A stretch of DNA of 64,000 nt from Psococerastis gibbosa (lineage: Eukaryota > Arthropoda > Insecta > Psocodea > Psocidae): NCBI GenBank assembly GCA_963971405.1, contig OZ020491.1:34895019-34959018 (forward strand), given 5' to 3'. The notes under the pieces were generated by a model. The model was not told where the DNA came from and made no database searches. It worked only from the letters and a program-made list of their open reading frames with translations. A program made the translations under genes and the position numbers. Of this stretch, positions 37,653 to 51,471 are shown in pieces. The stretch's first letter is position 1. Every line of letters begins with the position of its first letter.

Positions 37653-40600
37653 TAGCTATTTTTTTTATTCTTGTCGAATGAATTTTTTTTAGCAACATTT
37701 ACACCGATGAACACGCAGGAGCATGTGGCCGATGTTAAGTACAATACAGTGAGCCTAAATAAGCAAATAAGACACCTATATCTTTTTAAGACCTTTAAAA
37801 AAAATAAAATAAGTAAATAGCTATTTTTCTTATTCTTGTCGAATGAATTTTTTTTAGGTACATTTAAACCGATGAACACGCAGGAACAATTGCTCAATGT
37901 TAGGTGCAATACATTGAGAGAAAAAAAGCAAAATTAAGACAGCTATATCTTTTTAAAACCTTTAAAAAAATAAAATAAGTAAATAGCTATTTTTCTTATT
38001 CTTGTCGAATGAATTTTTTTTTAGCTACATTTACACTGATGAACACGCAGGAACAATTGTTCAATGTTAACTACAATACATTGAGCCAAAACAAGCCAAA
38101 TTAAGACACCAGTGTCATATCAAGACCTTTAAAAAAAATAAAATAAGTAAATAGCTATTTTTCGTATTCTTGTCGATTGAATTTTTTGTAGCTACATTTA
38201 CACCGATGAACACGCACGAGCAAGTGGCCAATATTAAGTTCAATACATTGAGCCTAAATAAGCAAAACTAAGACACCTATATCTTTTTAAGACCTTTAAA
38301 AAAAATAAAATAAGTAAATAGCTATTTTTCTTATTCTTGTCGAATGAATTTTTTTTAGCTACATTTACAACGATGAACACGCAGGAGCAATTGCTTAATG
38401 TTTAGTACAATACAATGAGCCTAAATAAGCAAAACTAAGACACCTATATCTTTTTAAGACCTTTAAAAAAAATAAAATAAGTAAATAGCTATTTTTCTTA
38501 TTCTTGTCGAATGAATTTTTTTTAGCTACATTTAAACCGATGAACACGCAGGAGCAATTGCTTAATGTCAAGTACAATACAATGAGCCAAAATAAGCAAA
38601 ATTAAGACACCTATATCTTTTTAAAACCTTTAAAAAAATAAAATAAGTAAATAGCTATTTTTCTTATTCTTGTCGAATGAATTTTTTTTAGCAACATTTA
38701 CACTGATGAACACGCAGGAACAATTGCTCAATGTTAATTACAATACAATGAGCCAAAACAAGCCAAATAAAGACACCCGTGTCATATCAAGACCTTTAAA
38801 AAAAATAAAATAAGTAAATAGCTATTTTTCGTATTCTTGTCGAATGAATTTTTTTAGCTACATTTACACCGATGAACACGCAAGAGCAATTGCTCAATGT
38901 CAAGTACAATACAATGAGCCTAAATAAGCAAAATTAAGACACCTATATCTTTTTAAGACCTTTAAAAAAAATTAAATAAGTAAATAGCTATTTTTCTAAT
39001 TCTTGTCGAATGAATTTTTTTTAGCTACATTTACACCGATGAACACGCACGAGCAATTGCTTAATGTTAAGTACAATACAGTGAGCCATAATAAGCAAAA
39101 TTAAGACACCCTTATCATATCAAGACCTTTAAAAAAATAAAATAAGTAAATAGCTATTTTTTTTATTCTTGTCGAATGAATTTTTTTTAGCTACATTTAC
39201 ACCGATGAACACGCAGGAGAAATTGCTCAATGTTAATTTTAATACAATGAGCCAAAATAAGCCAAATTAAGACACCCGTGTCATATCAAGACCTTTAAAA
39301 AAAATAAAATAAGTATATAGCTATTTTTCGTATTCTTGTCGAATGAATTTTTTTTAGCTACATTTACACCGATGAACACGCAGGAGCAATTGCTCAATGT
39401 TAAATTCAATACAGTGAGCCAAAGTAAGCAAAATTAAGACACCCTTATCATATCAAGACCTTTTGAAAAATAAAATAAGTAAATAGCTATTTTTCTTATT
39501 CTTGTCGAATGAATTTTTTTTAGCTACATTTACACCGATGAACACGCACAAACAATTGCTCAATGTTAAGTACAATACATTGAGCCAAAATAAGCAAAAT
39601 TAAGACACCTATATCTTTTTAAAACCTTTAAAAAAAATAAAATAAGTAAATAGCTATTTTTCTTATTCTTGTCGAATGAATTTTTTTTAGCTACATTTAC
39701 ACCGATGAACACGCAGGAGCAATTGCTCAATGTTTAGTACAATACAATGAGCCAAAATAAGCAAAATTAAGACACCCTTATCATATCAAGACCTTTAAAA
39801 AAAATAAAATAAGTAAATAGCTATTTTTTTTTATTCTTGTCGAATGAATTTTTTTTAGCAACATTTAAACCGATGAACACGCAGGAGCAAATGCTCAATG
39901 TCAAGTACAATACGATGAGCCAAAATAAGCAAAATTAAGACACCTATATTTTTTTAAAACCTTTAAAAAAATAAAATAAGTAAATAGCTATTTTTTTAAT
40001 TCTTGTCGTATGAATTTTTTTTAGCTACATCTACACCGATGAACACGCAGGAGCAATTGCTCAATGTTAAGTACAATACATTGAGCCAAAATAAGCAAAA
40101 CTAAGACACCTATATCTTTCTAAAACCTTTAAAAAAAATAAAATAAGTAAATAGCTATTTTTCTTATTCTTGTCGAATGAATTTTTTTTAGCTACATTTA
40201 CACCGATGAACACGCAGGAGCAATTGCTCAATGTTAAGTACAATACAATGAGCCAAAATAAGCAAAATTAAGACACCGTTATCATATCAAGACCTTTAAA
40301 AAAATAAAATAAGTAAATAGCTATTTTTCTTATTCTTGTCGAATGAATTTTTTTTAGCTACATTTACACCGATGAACACGCAGCAGCAATTGCTCAATGT
40401 TAAGTACAATACAATGAGCCAAAATAAGCCAATTTAAGACACCCTTGTCATATCAAGACCTTCAAAAAAAAAAATAAGTATATAGCTATTTTTCGTATTC
40501 TTGCCGAATGAATTTTTTGTAGCTACATTTACACCGATGAACACGCAGGGCCAAGTGGCCAATGTTAAGTACAATACAGTGAGCCTAAATAAGCAACATT

Positions 40601-42813
40601 AAGACACCTATATCTTTTTAAGACCTTTAAAAAAAAAAAATAAGTAAATAGCTATTTTTCTTATTCTTGTCGAATGAATTTTTTTTAGGTACATTTACAC
40701 CGATGAACACGCAGGAACAATTGCTCAATGTTAAGTGCAATACATTGAGCCAAAAAAAGCAAAATTAAGACACCTATATCTTTTTAAAACCTTTAAAAAA
40801 AATAAAATAAGTAAATAGCTATTTTTCTTATTCTTGTCGAATGAATTTTTTTTAGCTACATTTACACCGATGAACACGCAGAAGCAATTGCTCAATGTTA
40901 AGTACAATACATTGAGCCAAAATAAGCAAAATTAAGACACCCTTATCATATCAAGACCTTTAAAAAAAATAAAATAAGTAAATAGCTATTTTTTTTATTC
41001 TTGTCGAATGAATTTTTTTTAGCAACATTTAAACCGATGAACACGCAGGAGCAATTGCTTAATGTTAAGTACAATACATTGAGCCAAAATAAGCAAAACT
41101 AAGACACCTATATCTTTCTAAAACCTTTAAAAAAAATAAAATAAGTAAATAGCTATTTTTCTTATTCTTGTCGAATGAATTTTTTTTAGCTACATTTACA
41201 CCGATGAACACGCAGGAGCAATTGCTCAATGTTAAGTACAATACAATGAGCCAAAATAAGCAAAATTAAGACACCGTTATCATATCAAGACCTTTAAAAA
41301 AATAAAATAAGTAAATAGCTATTTTTCTTATTCTTGTCGAATGAATTTTTTTTAGCTACATTTACACCGATGAACACGCAGCAGCAATTGCTCAATGTTA
41401 AGTACAATACAATGAGCCAAAATAAGCCAATTTAAGACACCCTTGTCATATCAAGACCTTCAAAAAAAAAATAAGTATATAGCTATTTTTCGTATTCTTG
41501 CCGAATGAATTTTTTGTAGCTACATTTACACCGATGAACACGCAGGGGCAAGTGGCCAATGTTAAGTACAATACAGTGAGCCTAAATAAGCAACATTAAG
41601 ACACCTATATCTTTTTAAGACCTTTAAAAAAAAAAAAATAAGTAAATAGCTATTTTTCTTATTCTTGTCGAATGAATTTTTTTTAGGTACATTTACACCG
41701 ATGAACACGCAGGAACAATTGCTCAATGTTAAGTGCAATACATTGAGCCAAAAAAAGCAAAATTAAGACACCTATATCTTTTTAAAACCTTTAAAAAAAA
41801 TAAAATAAGTAAATAGCTATTTTTCTTATTCTTGTCGAATGAATTTTTTTTAGCTACATTTACACCGATGAACACGCAGAAGCAATTGCTCAATGTTAAG
41901 TACAATACATTGAGCCAAAATAAGCAAAATTAAGACACCCTTATCATATCAAGACCTTTAAAAAAAATAAAATAAGTAAATAGCTATTTTTTTTATTCTT
42001 GTCGAATGAATTTTTTTTAGCAACATTTAAACCGATGAACACGCAGGAGCAATTGCTTAATGTCAAGTACAATACAATGAGCCAAAATAAGCAAAATTAA
42101 GACACCTATATCTTTTTAAAACCTTTAAAAAAATAAAATAAGTAAATAGCTATTTTTCTTATTCTTGTCGAATGAATTTTTTTTAGCTACATTTACACTG
42201 ATGAGCACGCAGGAACAATTGCTCAATGTTAATTACAATACAATGAGCCAAAACAAGCCAAATAAAGACACCCGTGTCATATCAAGACCTTTAAAAAAAA
42301 TAAAATAAGTAAATAACTATTTTTCGTATTCTTGTCGAATGAATTTTTTTAGCTACATTTACACCGATGAACACGCAGGAGCAATTGCTCAATGTTAATT
42401 ACAATACAGTGAGCCATAATAAGCCAAATTAAGACACCCTCGTCATATCAAGACCTTTAAAAAAAATAAAATAAGTAAATAGCTATTTTTTTTATTCTTG
42501 TCGAATGAATTTTTTTTGGCAACATTTAAACCGATGAACACGCAGGAGCAATTGCTTAATGTCAAGTACAATACAATGAGCCAAAATAAGAAAAATTAAG
42601 ACACCTATATCTTTTTAAAACCTTTAAAAAAAATAAAATAAGTAAATAGCTATTTTTCTTATTCTTGTCGAATGAATTTTTTTTAGCCACATTTACACCG
42701 ACGAACACGCAGGAGCAATTGCTCAATGTTTAGTACAATACAATGAGCCAAAATAAGCAAAATTAAGACACCCGTGTCATACCAAGACCTTTAAAAAAAA
42801 TAAAATAAGTAAA
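37653..42813 (+). repeat. HOR block 9, 31 monomers: 18-25, 1-12, 13/7, 8-17
   Basis: A full 25-mer complement plus a six-unit tandem duplication of types 8-13. The duplication passes through the same 13/7 chimera seen in block 2 (near 41015: GCTTAATGTTAAG, then AAAACTAAG and ATCTTTCTAAAACC). The first m10 reads CAGGGCCAAGTGG. The second half, from m11 at 40649, is the start of the 8.66-kb duplication. Confidence 0.85.
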
Positions 42814-45312
42814 TAGCTATTTTTTTTATTCTTGTCGAATGAATTTTTTTTAGCAACATTTACACCGATGAACACGCAGGAGCATGTGGCCGATGTTAAG
42901 TACAATACAGTGAGCCTAAATAAGCAAATAAGACACCTATATCTTTTTAAGACCTTTAAAAAAAATAAAATAAGTAAATAGCTATTTTTCTTATTCTTGT
43001 CGAATGAATTTTTTTTAGGTACATTTAAACCGATGAACACGCAGGAACAATTGCTCAATGTTAGGTGCAATACATTGAGAGAAAAAAAGCAAAATTAAGA
43101 CAGCTATATCTTTTTAAAACCTTTAAAAAAATAAAATAAGTAAATAGCTATTTTTCTTATTCTTGTCGAATGAATTTTTTTTTAGCTACATTTACACTGA
43201 TGAACACGCAGGAACAATTGTTCAATGTTAACTACAATACATTGAGCCAAAACAAGCCAAATTAAGACACCAGTGTCATATCAAGACCTTTAAAAAAAAT
43301 AAAATAAGTAAATAGCTATTTTTCGTATTCTTGTCGATTGAATTTTTTTTAGCTACATTTACACCGATGAACACGCACGAGCAAGTGGCCAATATTAAGT
43401 TCAATACATTGAGCCTAAATAAGCAAAACTAAGACACCTATATCTTTTTAAGACCTTTAAAAAAAATAAAATAAGTAAATAGCTATTTTTCTTATTCTTG
43501 TCGAATGAATTTTTTTTAGCTACATTTACAACGATGAACACGCAGGAGCAATTGCTTAATGTTTAGTACAATACAATGAGCCTAAATAAGCAAAACTAAG
43601 ACACCTATATCTTTTTAAGACCTTTAAAAAAAATAAAATAAGTAAATAGCTATTTTTCTTATTCTTGTCGAATGAATTTTTTTTAGCTACATTTAAACCG
43701 ATGAACACGCAGGAGCAATTGCTTAATGTCAAGTACAATACAATGAGCCAAAATAAGCAAAATTAAGACACCTATATCTTTTTAAAACCTTTAAAAAAAT
43801 AAAATAAGTAAATAGCTATTTTTCTTATTCTTGTCGAATGAATTTTTTTTAGCAACATTTACACTGATGAACACGCAGGAACAATTGCTCAATGTTAATT
43901 ACAATACAATGAGCCAAAACAAGCCAAATAAAGACACCCGTGTCATATCAAGACCTTTAAAAAAAATAAAATAAGTAAATAGCTATTTTTCGTATTCTTG
44001 TCGAATGAATTTTTTTAGCTACATTTACACCGATGAACACGCAAGAGCAATTGCTCAATGTCAAGTACAATACAATGAGCCTAAATAAGCAAAATTAAGA
44101 CACCTATATCTTTTTAAGACCTTTAAAAAAAATTAAATAAGTAAATAGCTATTTTTCTAATTCTTGTCGAATGAATTTTTTTTAGCTACATTTACACCGA
44201 TGAACACGCACGAGCAATTGCTTAATGTTAAGTACAATACAGTGAGCCATAATAAGCAAAATTAAGACACCCTTATCATATCAAGACCTTTAAAAAAATA
44301 AAATAAGTAAATAGCTATTTTTTTTATTCTTGTCGAATGAATTTTTTTTAGCTACATTTACACCGATGAACACGCAGGAGAAATTGCTCAATGTTAATTT
44401 TAATACAATGAGCCAAAATAAGCCAAATTAAGACACCCGTGTCATATCAAGACCTTTAAAAAAAATAAAATAAGTATATAGCTATTTTTCGTATTCTTGT
44501 CGAATGAATTTTTTTTAGCTACATTTACACCGATGAACACGCACGAGCAATTGCTCAATGTTAAATTCAATACAGTGAGCCAAAGTAAGCAAAATTAAGA
44601 CACCCTTATCATATCAAGACCTTTTGAAAAATAAAATAAGTAAATAGCTATTTTTCTTATTCTTGTCGAATGAATTTTTTTTAGCTACATTTACACCGAT
44701 GAACACGCACAAACAATTGCTCAATGTTAAGTACAATACATTGAGCCAAAATAAGCAAAATTAAGACACCTATATCTTTTTAAAACCTTTAAAAAAAATA
44801 AAATAAGTAAATAGCTATTTTTCTTATTCTTGTCGAATGAATTTTTTTTAGCTACATTTACACCGATGAACACGCAGGAGCAATAGCTCAATGTTTAGTA
44901 CAATACAATGAGCCAAAATAAGCAAAATTAAGACACCCTTATCATATCAAGACCTTTAAAAAAAATAAAATAAGTAAATAGCTATTTTTTTTTATTCTTG
45001 TCGAATGAATTTTTTTTAGCAACATTTAAACCGATGAACACGCAGGAGCAAATGCTCAATGTCAAGTACAATACGATGAGCCAAAATAAGCAAAATTAAG
45101 ACACTTATATTTTTTTAAAACCTTTAAAAAAATAAAATAAGTAAATAGCTATTTTTTTAATTCTTGTCGTATGAATTTTTTTTAGCTACATCTACACCGA
45201 TGAACACGCAGGAGCAATTGCTCAATGTTAAGTACAATACATTGAGCAAAAATAAGCAAAACTAAGACACCTACATCTTTCTAAAACCTTTAAAAAAAAT
45301 AAAATAAGTAAA
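41150..45312 (+). repeat. Intact 25-monomer HOR, copy 2 (4,163 bp)
   Basis: From m8 at 41150 through 8-17, 18-25 and 1-7 to the next m8 at 45313. It lies inside the first copy of the 8.66-kb duplication. It carries the rare variants AAATAACTATTTTT in m15, CACCGACGAAC in m17 and CAATAGCTC in m5. Confidence 0.86.
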
Positions 45313-47808
45313 TAGCTATTTTTCTTATTCTTGTCGAATGAATTTTTTTTAGCTACATTTACACCGATGAACACGCAGGAGCAATTGCTCAATGTTAAGT
45401 ACAATACAATGAGCCAAAATAAGCAAAATTAAGACACCGCTATCATATCAAGACCTTTAAAAAAATAAAATAAGTAAATAGCTATTTTTCTTATTCTTGT
45501 CGAATGAATTTTTTTTAGCTACATTTACACCGATGAACACGCAGCAGCAATTGCTCAATGTTAAGTACAATACAATGAGCCAAAATAAGCCAATTTAAGA
45601 CACCCTTGTCATATGAAGACCTTCAAAAAAAAAAATAAGTATATAGCTATTTTTCGTATTCTTGCCGAATGAATTTTTTGTAGCTACATTTACACCGATG
45701 AACACGCAGGGGCAAGTGGCCAATGTTAAGTACAATACAGTGAGCCTAAATAAGCAACATTAAGACACCTATATCTTTTTAAGACCTTTAAAAAAAAAAA
45801 AATAAGTAAATAGCTATTTTTCTTATTCTTGTCGAATGAATTTTTTTTAGGTACATTTACACCGATGAACACGCAGGAACAATTGCTTAATGTTAAGTGC
45901 AATACATTGAGCCAAAAAAAGCAAAATTAAGACACCTATATCTTTTTAAAACCTTTAAAAAAAATAAAATAAGTAAATAGCTATTTTTCTTATTCTTGTC
46001 GAATGAATTTTTTTTAGCTACATTTACACCGATGAACACGCAGAAGCAATTGCTCAATGTTAAGTACAATACATTGAGCCAAAATAAGCAAAATTAAGAC
46101 ACCCTTATCATATCAAGACCTTTAAAAAAAATAAAATAAGTAAATAGCTATTTTTTTTATTCTTGTCGAATGAATTTTTTTTAGCAACATTTAAACCGAT
46201 GAACACGCAGGAGCAATTGCTTAATGTCAAGTACAATACAATGAGCCAAAATAAGCAAAATTAAGACACCTATATCTTTTTAAAACCTTTAAAAAAATAA
46301 AATAAGTAAATAGCTATTTTTCTTATTCTTGTCGAATGAATTTTTTTTAGCTACATTTACACTGATGAACACGCAGGAACAATTGCTCAATGTTAATTAC
46401 AATACAATGAGCCAAAACAAGCCAAATAAAGACACCCGTGTCATATCAAGACCTTTAAAAAAAATAAAATAAGTTAATAGCTATTTTTCGTATTCTTGTC
46501 GAATGAATTTTTTTAGCTACATTTACACCGATGAACACGCAGGAGCAATTGCTCAATGTTAATTACAATACAGTGAGCCATAATAAGCCAAATTAAGACA
46601 CCCTTGTCATATCAAGACCTTTAAAAAAAATAAAATAAGTAAATAGCTATTTTTTTTATTCTTGTCGAATGAATTTTTTTTGGCAACATTTAAACCGATG
46701 AACACGCAGGAGCAATTGCTTAATGTCAAGTACAATACAATGAGCCAAAATAAGCAAAATTAAGACACCTATATCTTTTTAAAACCTTTAAAAAAATAAA
46801 ATAAGTAAATAGCTATTTTTCTTATTCTTGTCGAATGAATTTTTTTTAGCTACATTTACACTGATGAACACGCAGGAACAATTGCTCAATGTTAATTACA
46901 ATACAATGAGCCAAAACAAGCCAAATAAAGACACCCGTGTCATATCAAGACCTTTAAAAAAAATAAAATAAGTAAATAGCTATTTTTCGTATTCTTGTCG
47001 AATGAATTTTTTTAGCTACATTTACACCGATGAACACGCAGGAGCAATTGCTCAATGTTAATTACAATACAGTGAGCCATAATAAGCCAAATTAAGACAC
47101 CCTTGTCATATCAAGACCTTTAAAAAAAATAAAATAAGTAAATAGCTATTTTTTTTATTCTTGTCGAATGAATTTTTTTTGGCAACATTTAAACCGATGA
47201 ACACGCAGGAGCAATTGCTCAATGTCAAGTACAATACAATGAGCCTAAATAAGCAAAATTAAGACACCTATATCTTTTTAAGACCTTTAAAAAAAATAAA
47301 ATAAGTAAATAGCTATTTTTCTAATTCTTGTCGAATGAATTTTTTTTAGCTACATTTACACCGATGAACACGCACGAGCAATTGGTTAATGTTAAGTACA
47401 ATACAGTGAGCCAAAATAAGCAAAATTAAGACACCCTTATCATATCACGACCTTTAAAAAAATAAAATAAGTAAATAGCTATTTTTTTTATTCTTGTCGA
47501 ATGAATTTCTTTTAGCAACATTTAAACCGATGAACACGCAGGAGCAATTGCTCAATGTCAAGTGCAATACATTGAGCTAAAAAAAGCAAAATTAAGACAC
47601 CTATATCTTTTTAAAACCTTTAAAAAAATAAAATAAGTAAATAGCTATTTTTCTAATTCTTGTCGAATGAATTTTTTTTAGCTACATTTACACCGATGAA
47701 CACGCAGGAGCAATTGCTCAATGTTAATTACAATACAATGAGCCATAATAAGCCAAATTAAGACACCCGTGTCATACCAAGACCTTTAAAAAAAATAAAA
47801 TAAGTAAA
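42814..47808 (+). repeat. HOR block 10, 30 monomers: 18-25, 1-13, 14-16, 14, 15, 16/25, x1-x3
   Basis: The complete run 18-25, 1-13 is followed by the alternative end with m14-m16 twice and x1-x3. Distinctive variants are CAATAGCTC in m5 (near 44882), ACACTTATA in m6, GAGCAAAAATAAGC in m7, ATATGAAGACC in m9 and AAGTTAATAGC before an m15. All recur in block 12, 8,658 bp later. Confidence 0.86.
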
Positions 47809-50800
47809 TAGCTATTTTTTTTATTCTTGTCGAATGAATTTTTTTTAGCAACATTTACACCGATGAACACGCAGGAGCATGTGGCCGATGTTAAGTACAA
47901 TACAGTGAGCCTAAATAAGCAAATAAGACACCTATATCTTTTTAAGACCTTTAAAAAAAATAAAATAAGTAAATAGCTATTTTTCTTATTCTTGTCGAAT
48001 GAATTTTTTTTAGGTACATTTACACCGATGAACACGCAGGAACAATTGCTCAATGTTAGGTGCAATACATTGAGAGAAAAAAAGCAAAATAAAGACAGCT
48101 ATATCTTTTTAAAACCTTTAAAAAAATAAAATAAGTAAATAGCTATTTTTCTTATTCTTGTCGAATGAATTTTTTTTTAGCTACATTTACACTGATGAAC
48201 ACGCAGGAACAATTGTTCAATGTTAACTACAATACATTGAGCCAAAACAAGCCAAATTAAGACACCAGTGTCATATCAAGACCTTTAAAAAAAATAAAAT
48301 AAGTAAATAGCTATTTTTCGTATTCTTGTCGATTGAATTTTTTGTAGCTACATTTACACCGATGAACACGCACGAGCAAGTGGCCAATATTAAGTTCAAT
48401 ACATTGAGCCTAAATAAGCAAAACTAAGACACCTATATCTTTTTAAGACCTTTAAAAAAAATAAAATAAGTAAATAGCTATTTTTCTTATTCTTGTCGAA
48501 TGAATTTTTTTTAGCTACATTTACAACGATGAACACGCAGGAGCAATTGCTTAATGTTAAGTACAATACAATGAGCCTAAATAATTAAAACTAAGACACC
48601 TATATCTTTTTAAGACCTTTAAAAAAAATAAAATAAGTAAATAGCTATTTTTCTTATTCTTGTCGAATGAATTTTTTTTAGCTACATTTAAACCGATGAA
48701 CACGCAGGAGCAATTGCTTAATGTCAAGTACAATACAATGAGCCAAAATAAGCAAAATTAAGACACCTATATCTTTTTAAAACCTTTAAAAAAATAAAAT
48801 AAGTAAATAGCTATTTTTCTTATTCTTGTCGAATGAATTTTTTTTAGCTACATTTACACTGATGAACACGCAGGAACAATTGCTCAATGTTAATTACAAT
48901 ACAATGAGCCAAAACAAGCCAAATAAAGACACCCGTGTCATATCAAGACCTTTAAAAAAAATAAAATAAGTAAATAGCTATTTTTCGTATTCTTGTCGAA
49001 TGAATTTTTTTAGCTACATTTACACCGATGAACACGCAGGAGCAATTGCTCAATGTTAATTACAATACAGTGAGCCATAATAAGCCAAATTAAGACACCC
49101 TTGTCATATCAAGACCTTTAAAAAAAATAAAATAAGTAAATAGCTATTTTTTTTATTCTTGTCGAATGAATTTTTTTTGGCAACATTTAAACCGATGAAC
49201 ACGCAGGAGCAATTGCTCAATGTCAAGTACAATACAATGAGCCTAAATAAGCAAAATTAAGACACCTATATCTTTTTAAGACCTTTAAAAAAAAAAAATA
49301 AGTAAATAGCTATTTTTCTTATTCTTGTCGAATGAATTTTTTTTAGGTACATTTACACCGATGAACACGCAGGAACAATTGCTCAATGTTAAGTGCAATA
49401 CATTGAGCCAAAAAAAGCAAAATTAAGACACCTATATCTTTTTAAAACCTTTAAAAAAAATAAAATAAGTAAATAGCTATTTTTCTTATTCTTGTCGAAT
49501 GAATTTTTTTTAGCTACATTTACACCGATGAACACGCAGAAGCAATTGCTCAATGTTAAGTACAATACGTTGAGCCAAAATAAGCAAAATTAAGACACCC
49601 TTATCATATCAAGACCTTTAAAAAAAATAAAATAAGTAAATAGCTATTTTTTTTATTCTTGTCGAATGAATTTTTTTTAGCAACATTTAAACCGATGAAC
49701 ACGCAGGAGCAATTGCTTAATGTTAAGTACAATACATTGAGCCAAAATAAGCAAAACTAAGACACCTATATCTTTCTAAAACCTTTAAAAAAAATAAAAT
49801 AAGTAAATAGCTATTTTTCTTATTCTTGTCGAATGAATTTTTTTTAGCTACATTTACACCGATGAACACGCAGGAGCAATTGCTCAATGTTAAGTACAAT
49901 ACAATGAGCCAAAATAAGCAAAATTAAGACACCGTTATCATATCAAGACCTTTAAAAAAATAAAATAAGTAAATAGCTATTTTTCTTATTCTTGTCGAAT
50001 GAATTTTTTTTAGCTACATTTACACCGATGAACACGCAGCAGCAATTGCTCAATGTTAAGTACAATACAATGAGCCAAAATAAGCCAATTTAAGACACCC
50101 TTGTCATATCAAGACCTTCAAAAAAAAAATAAGTATATAGCTATTTTTCGTATTCTTGCCGAATGAATTTTTTGTAGCTACATTTACACCGATGAACACG
50201 CAGGGGCAAGTGGCCAATGTTAAGTACAATACAGTGAGCCTAAATAAGCAACATTAAGACACCTATATCTTTTTAAGACCTTTAAAAAAAAAAAAATAAG
50301 TAAATAGCTATTTTTCTTATTCTTGTCGAATGAATTTTTTTTAGGTACATTTACACCGATGAACACGCAGGAACAATTGCTCAATGTTAAGTGCAATACA
50401 TTGAGCCAAAAAAAGCAAAATTAAGACACCTATATCTTTTTAAAACCTTTAAAAAAAATAAAATAAGTAAATAGCTATTTTTCTTATTCTTGTCGAATGA
50501 ATTTTTTTTAGCTACATTTACACCGATGAACACGCAGAAGCAATTGCTCAATGTTAAGTACAATACATTGAGCCAAAATAAGCAAAATTAAGACACCCTT
50601 ATCATATCAAGACCTTTAAAAAAAATAAAATAAGTAAATAGCTATTTTTTTTATTCTTGTCGAATGAATTTTTTTTAGCAACATTTAAACCGATGAACAC
50701 GCAGGAGCAATTGCTTAATGTCAAGTACAATACAATGAGCCAAAATAAGCAAAATTAAGACACCTATATCTTTTTAAAACCTTTAAAAAAATAAAATAAG

Positions 50801-51471
50801 TAAATAGCTATTTTTCTTATTCTTGTCGAATGAATTTTTTTTAGCTACATTTACACTGATGAGCACGCAGGAACAATTGCTCAATGTTAATTACAATACA
50901 ATGAGCCAAAACAAGCCAAATAAAGACACCCGTGTCATATCAAGACCTTTAAAAAAAATAAAATAAGTAAATAACTATTTTTCGTATTCTTGTCGAATGA
51001 ATTTTTTTAGCTACATTTACACCGATGAACACGCAGGAGCAATTGCTCAATGTTAATTACAATACAGTCAGCCATAATAAGCCAAATTAAGACACCCTCG
51101 TCATATCAAGACCTTTAAAAAAAATAAAATAAGTAAATAGCTATTTTTTTTATTCTTGTCGAATGAATTTTTTTTGGCAACATTTAAACCGATGAACACG
51201 CAGGAGCAATTGCTTAATGTCAAGTACAATACAGTGAGCCAAAATAAGAAAAATTAAGACACCTATATCTTTTTAAAACCTTTAAAAAAAATAAAATAAG
51301 TAAATAGCTATTTTTCTTATTCTTGTCGAATGAATTTTTTTTAGCCACATTTACACCGACGAACACGCAGGAGCAATTGCTCAATGTTTAGTACAATACA
51401 ATGAGCCAAAATAAGCAAAATTAAGACACCCGTGTCATACCAAGACCTTTAAAAAAAATAAAATAAGTAAA
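47809..51471 (+). repeat. HOR block 11, 22 monomers: 18-21, 22*, 23, 14, 15, 16/25, 11, 12, 13/7, 8-17
   Basis: m22* has TTAAGTAC and AATAATTAAAAC in place of TTTAGTAC and AATAAGCAAAAC. m23 is followed by m14, skipping m24, m25 and m1-m13. The 16/25 unit joins m11 at 49307, which is the boundary of the 8.66-kb duplication. From there a six-unit duplication and a standard 8-17 run follow, as in block 9. Confidence 0.85.

Larger units (their letters stand above)
40649..49306 (+). repeat. 8,658-bp tandem duplication, copy 1 (52 monomers)
   Basis: Runs from m11 of block 9 to the 16/25 chimera of block 11. The same 52 monomers in the same order follow immediately. Marker positions are offset by a constant amount: m11 40649 and 49307 (8,658), m8 41150 and 49808 (8,658), m18 42814 and 51472 (8,658), m8 45313 and 53971 (8,658), m18 47809 and 56468 (8,659). 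Rare variants are shared throughout. Confidence 0.88.
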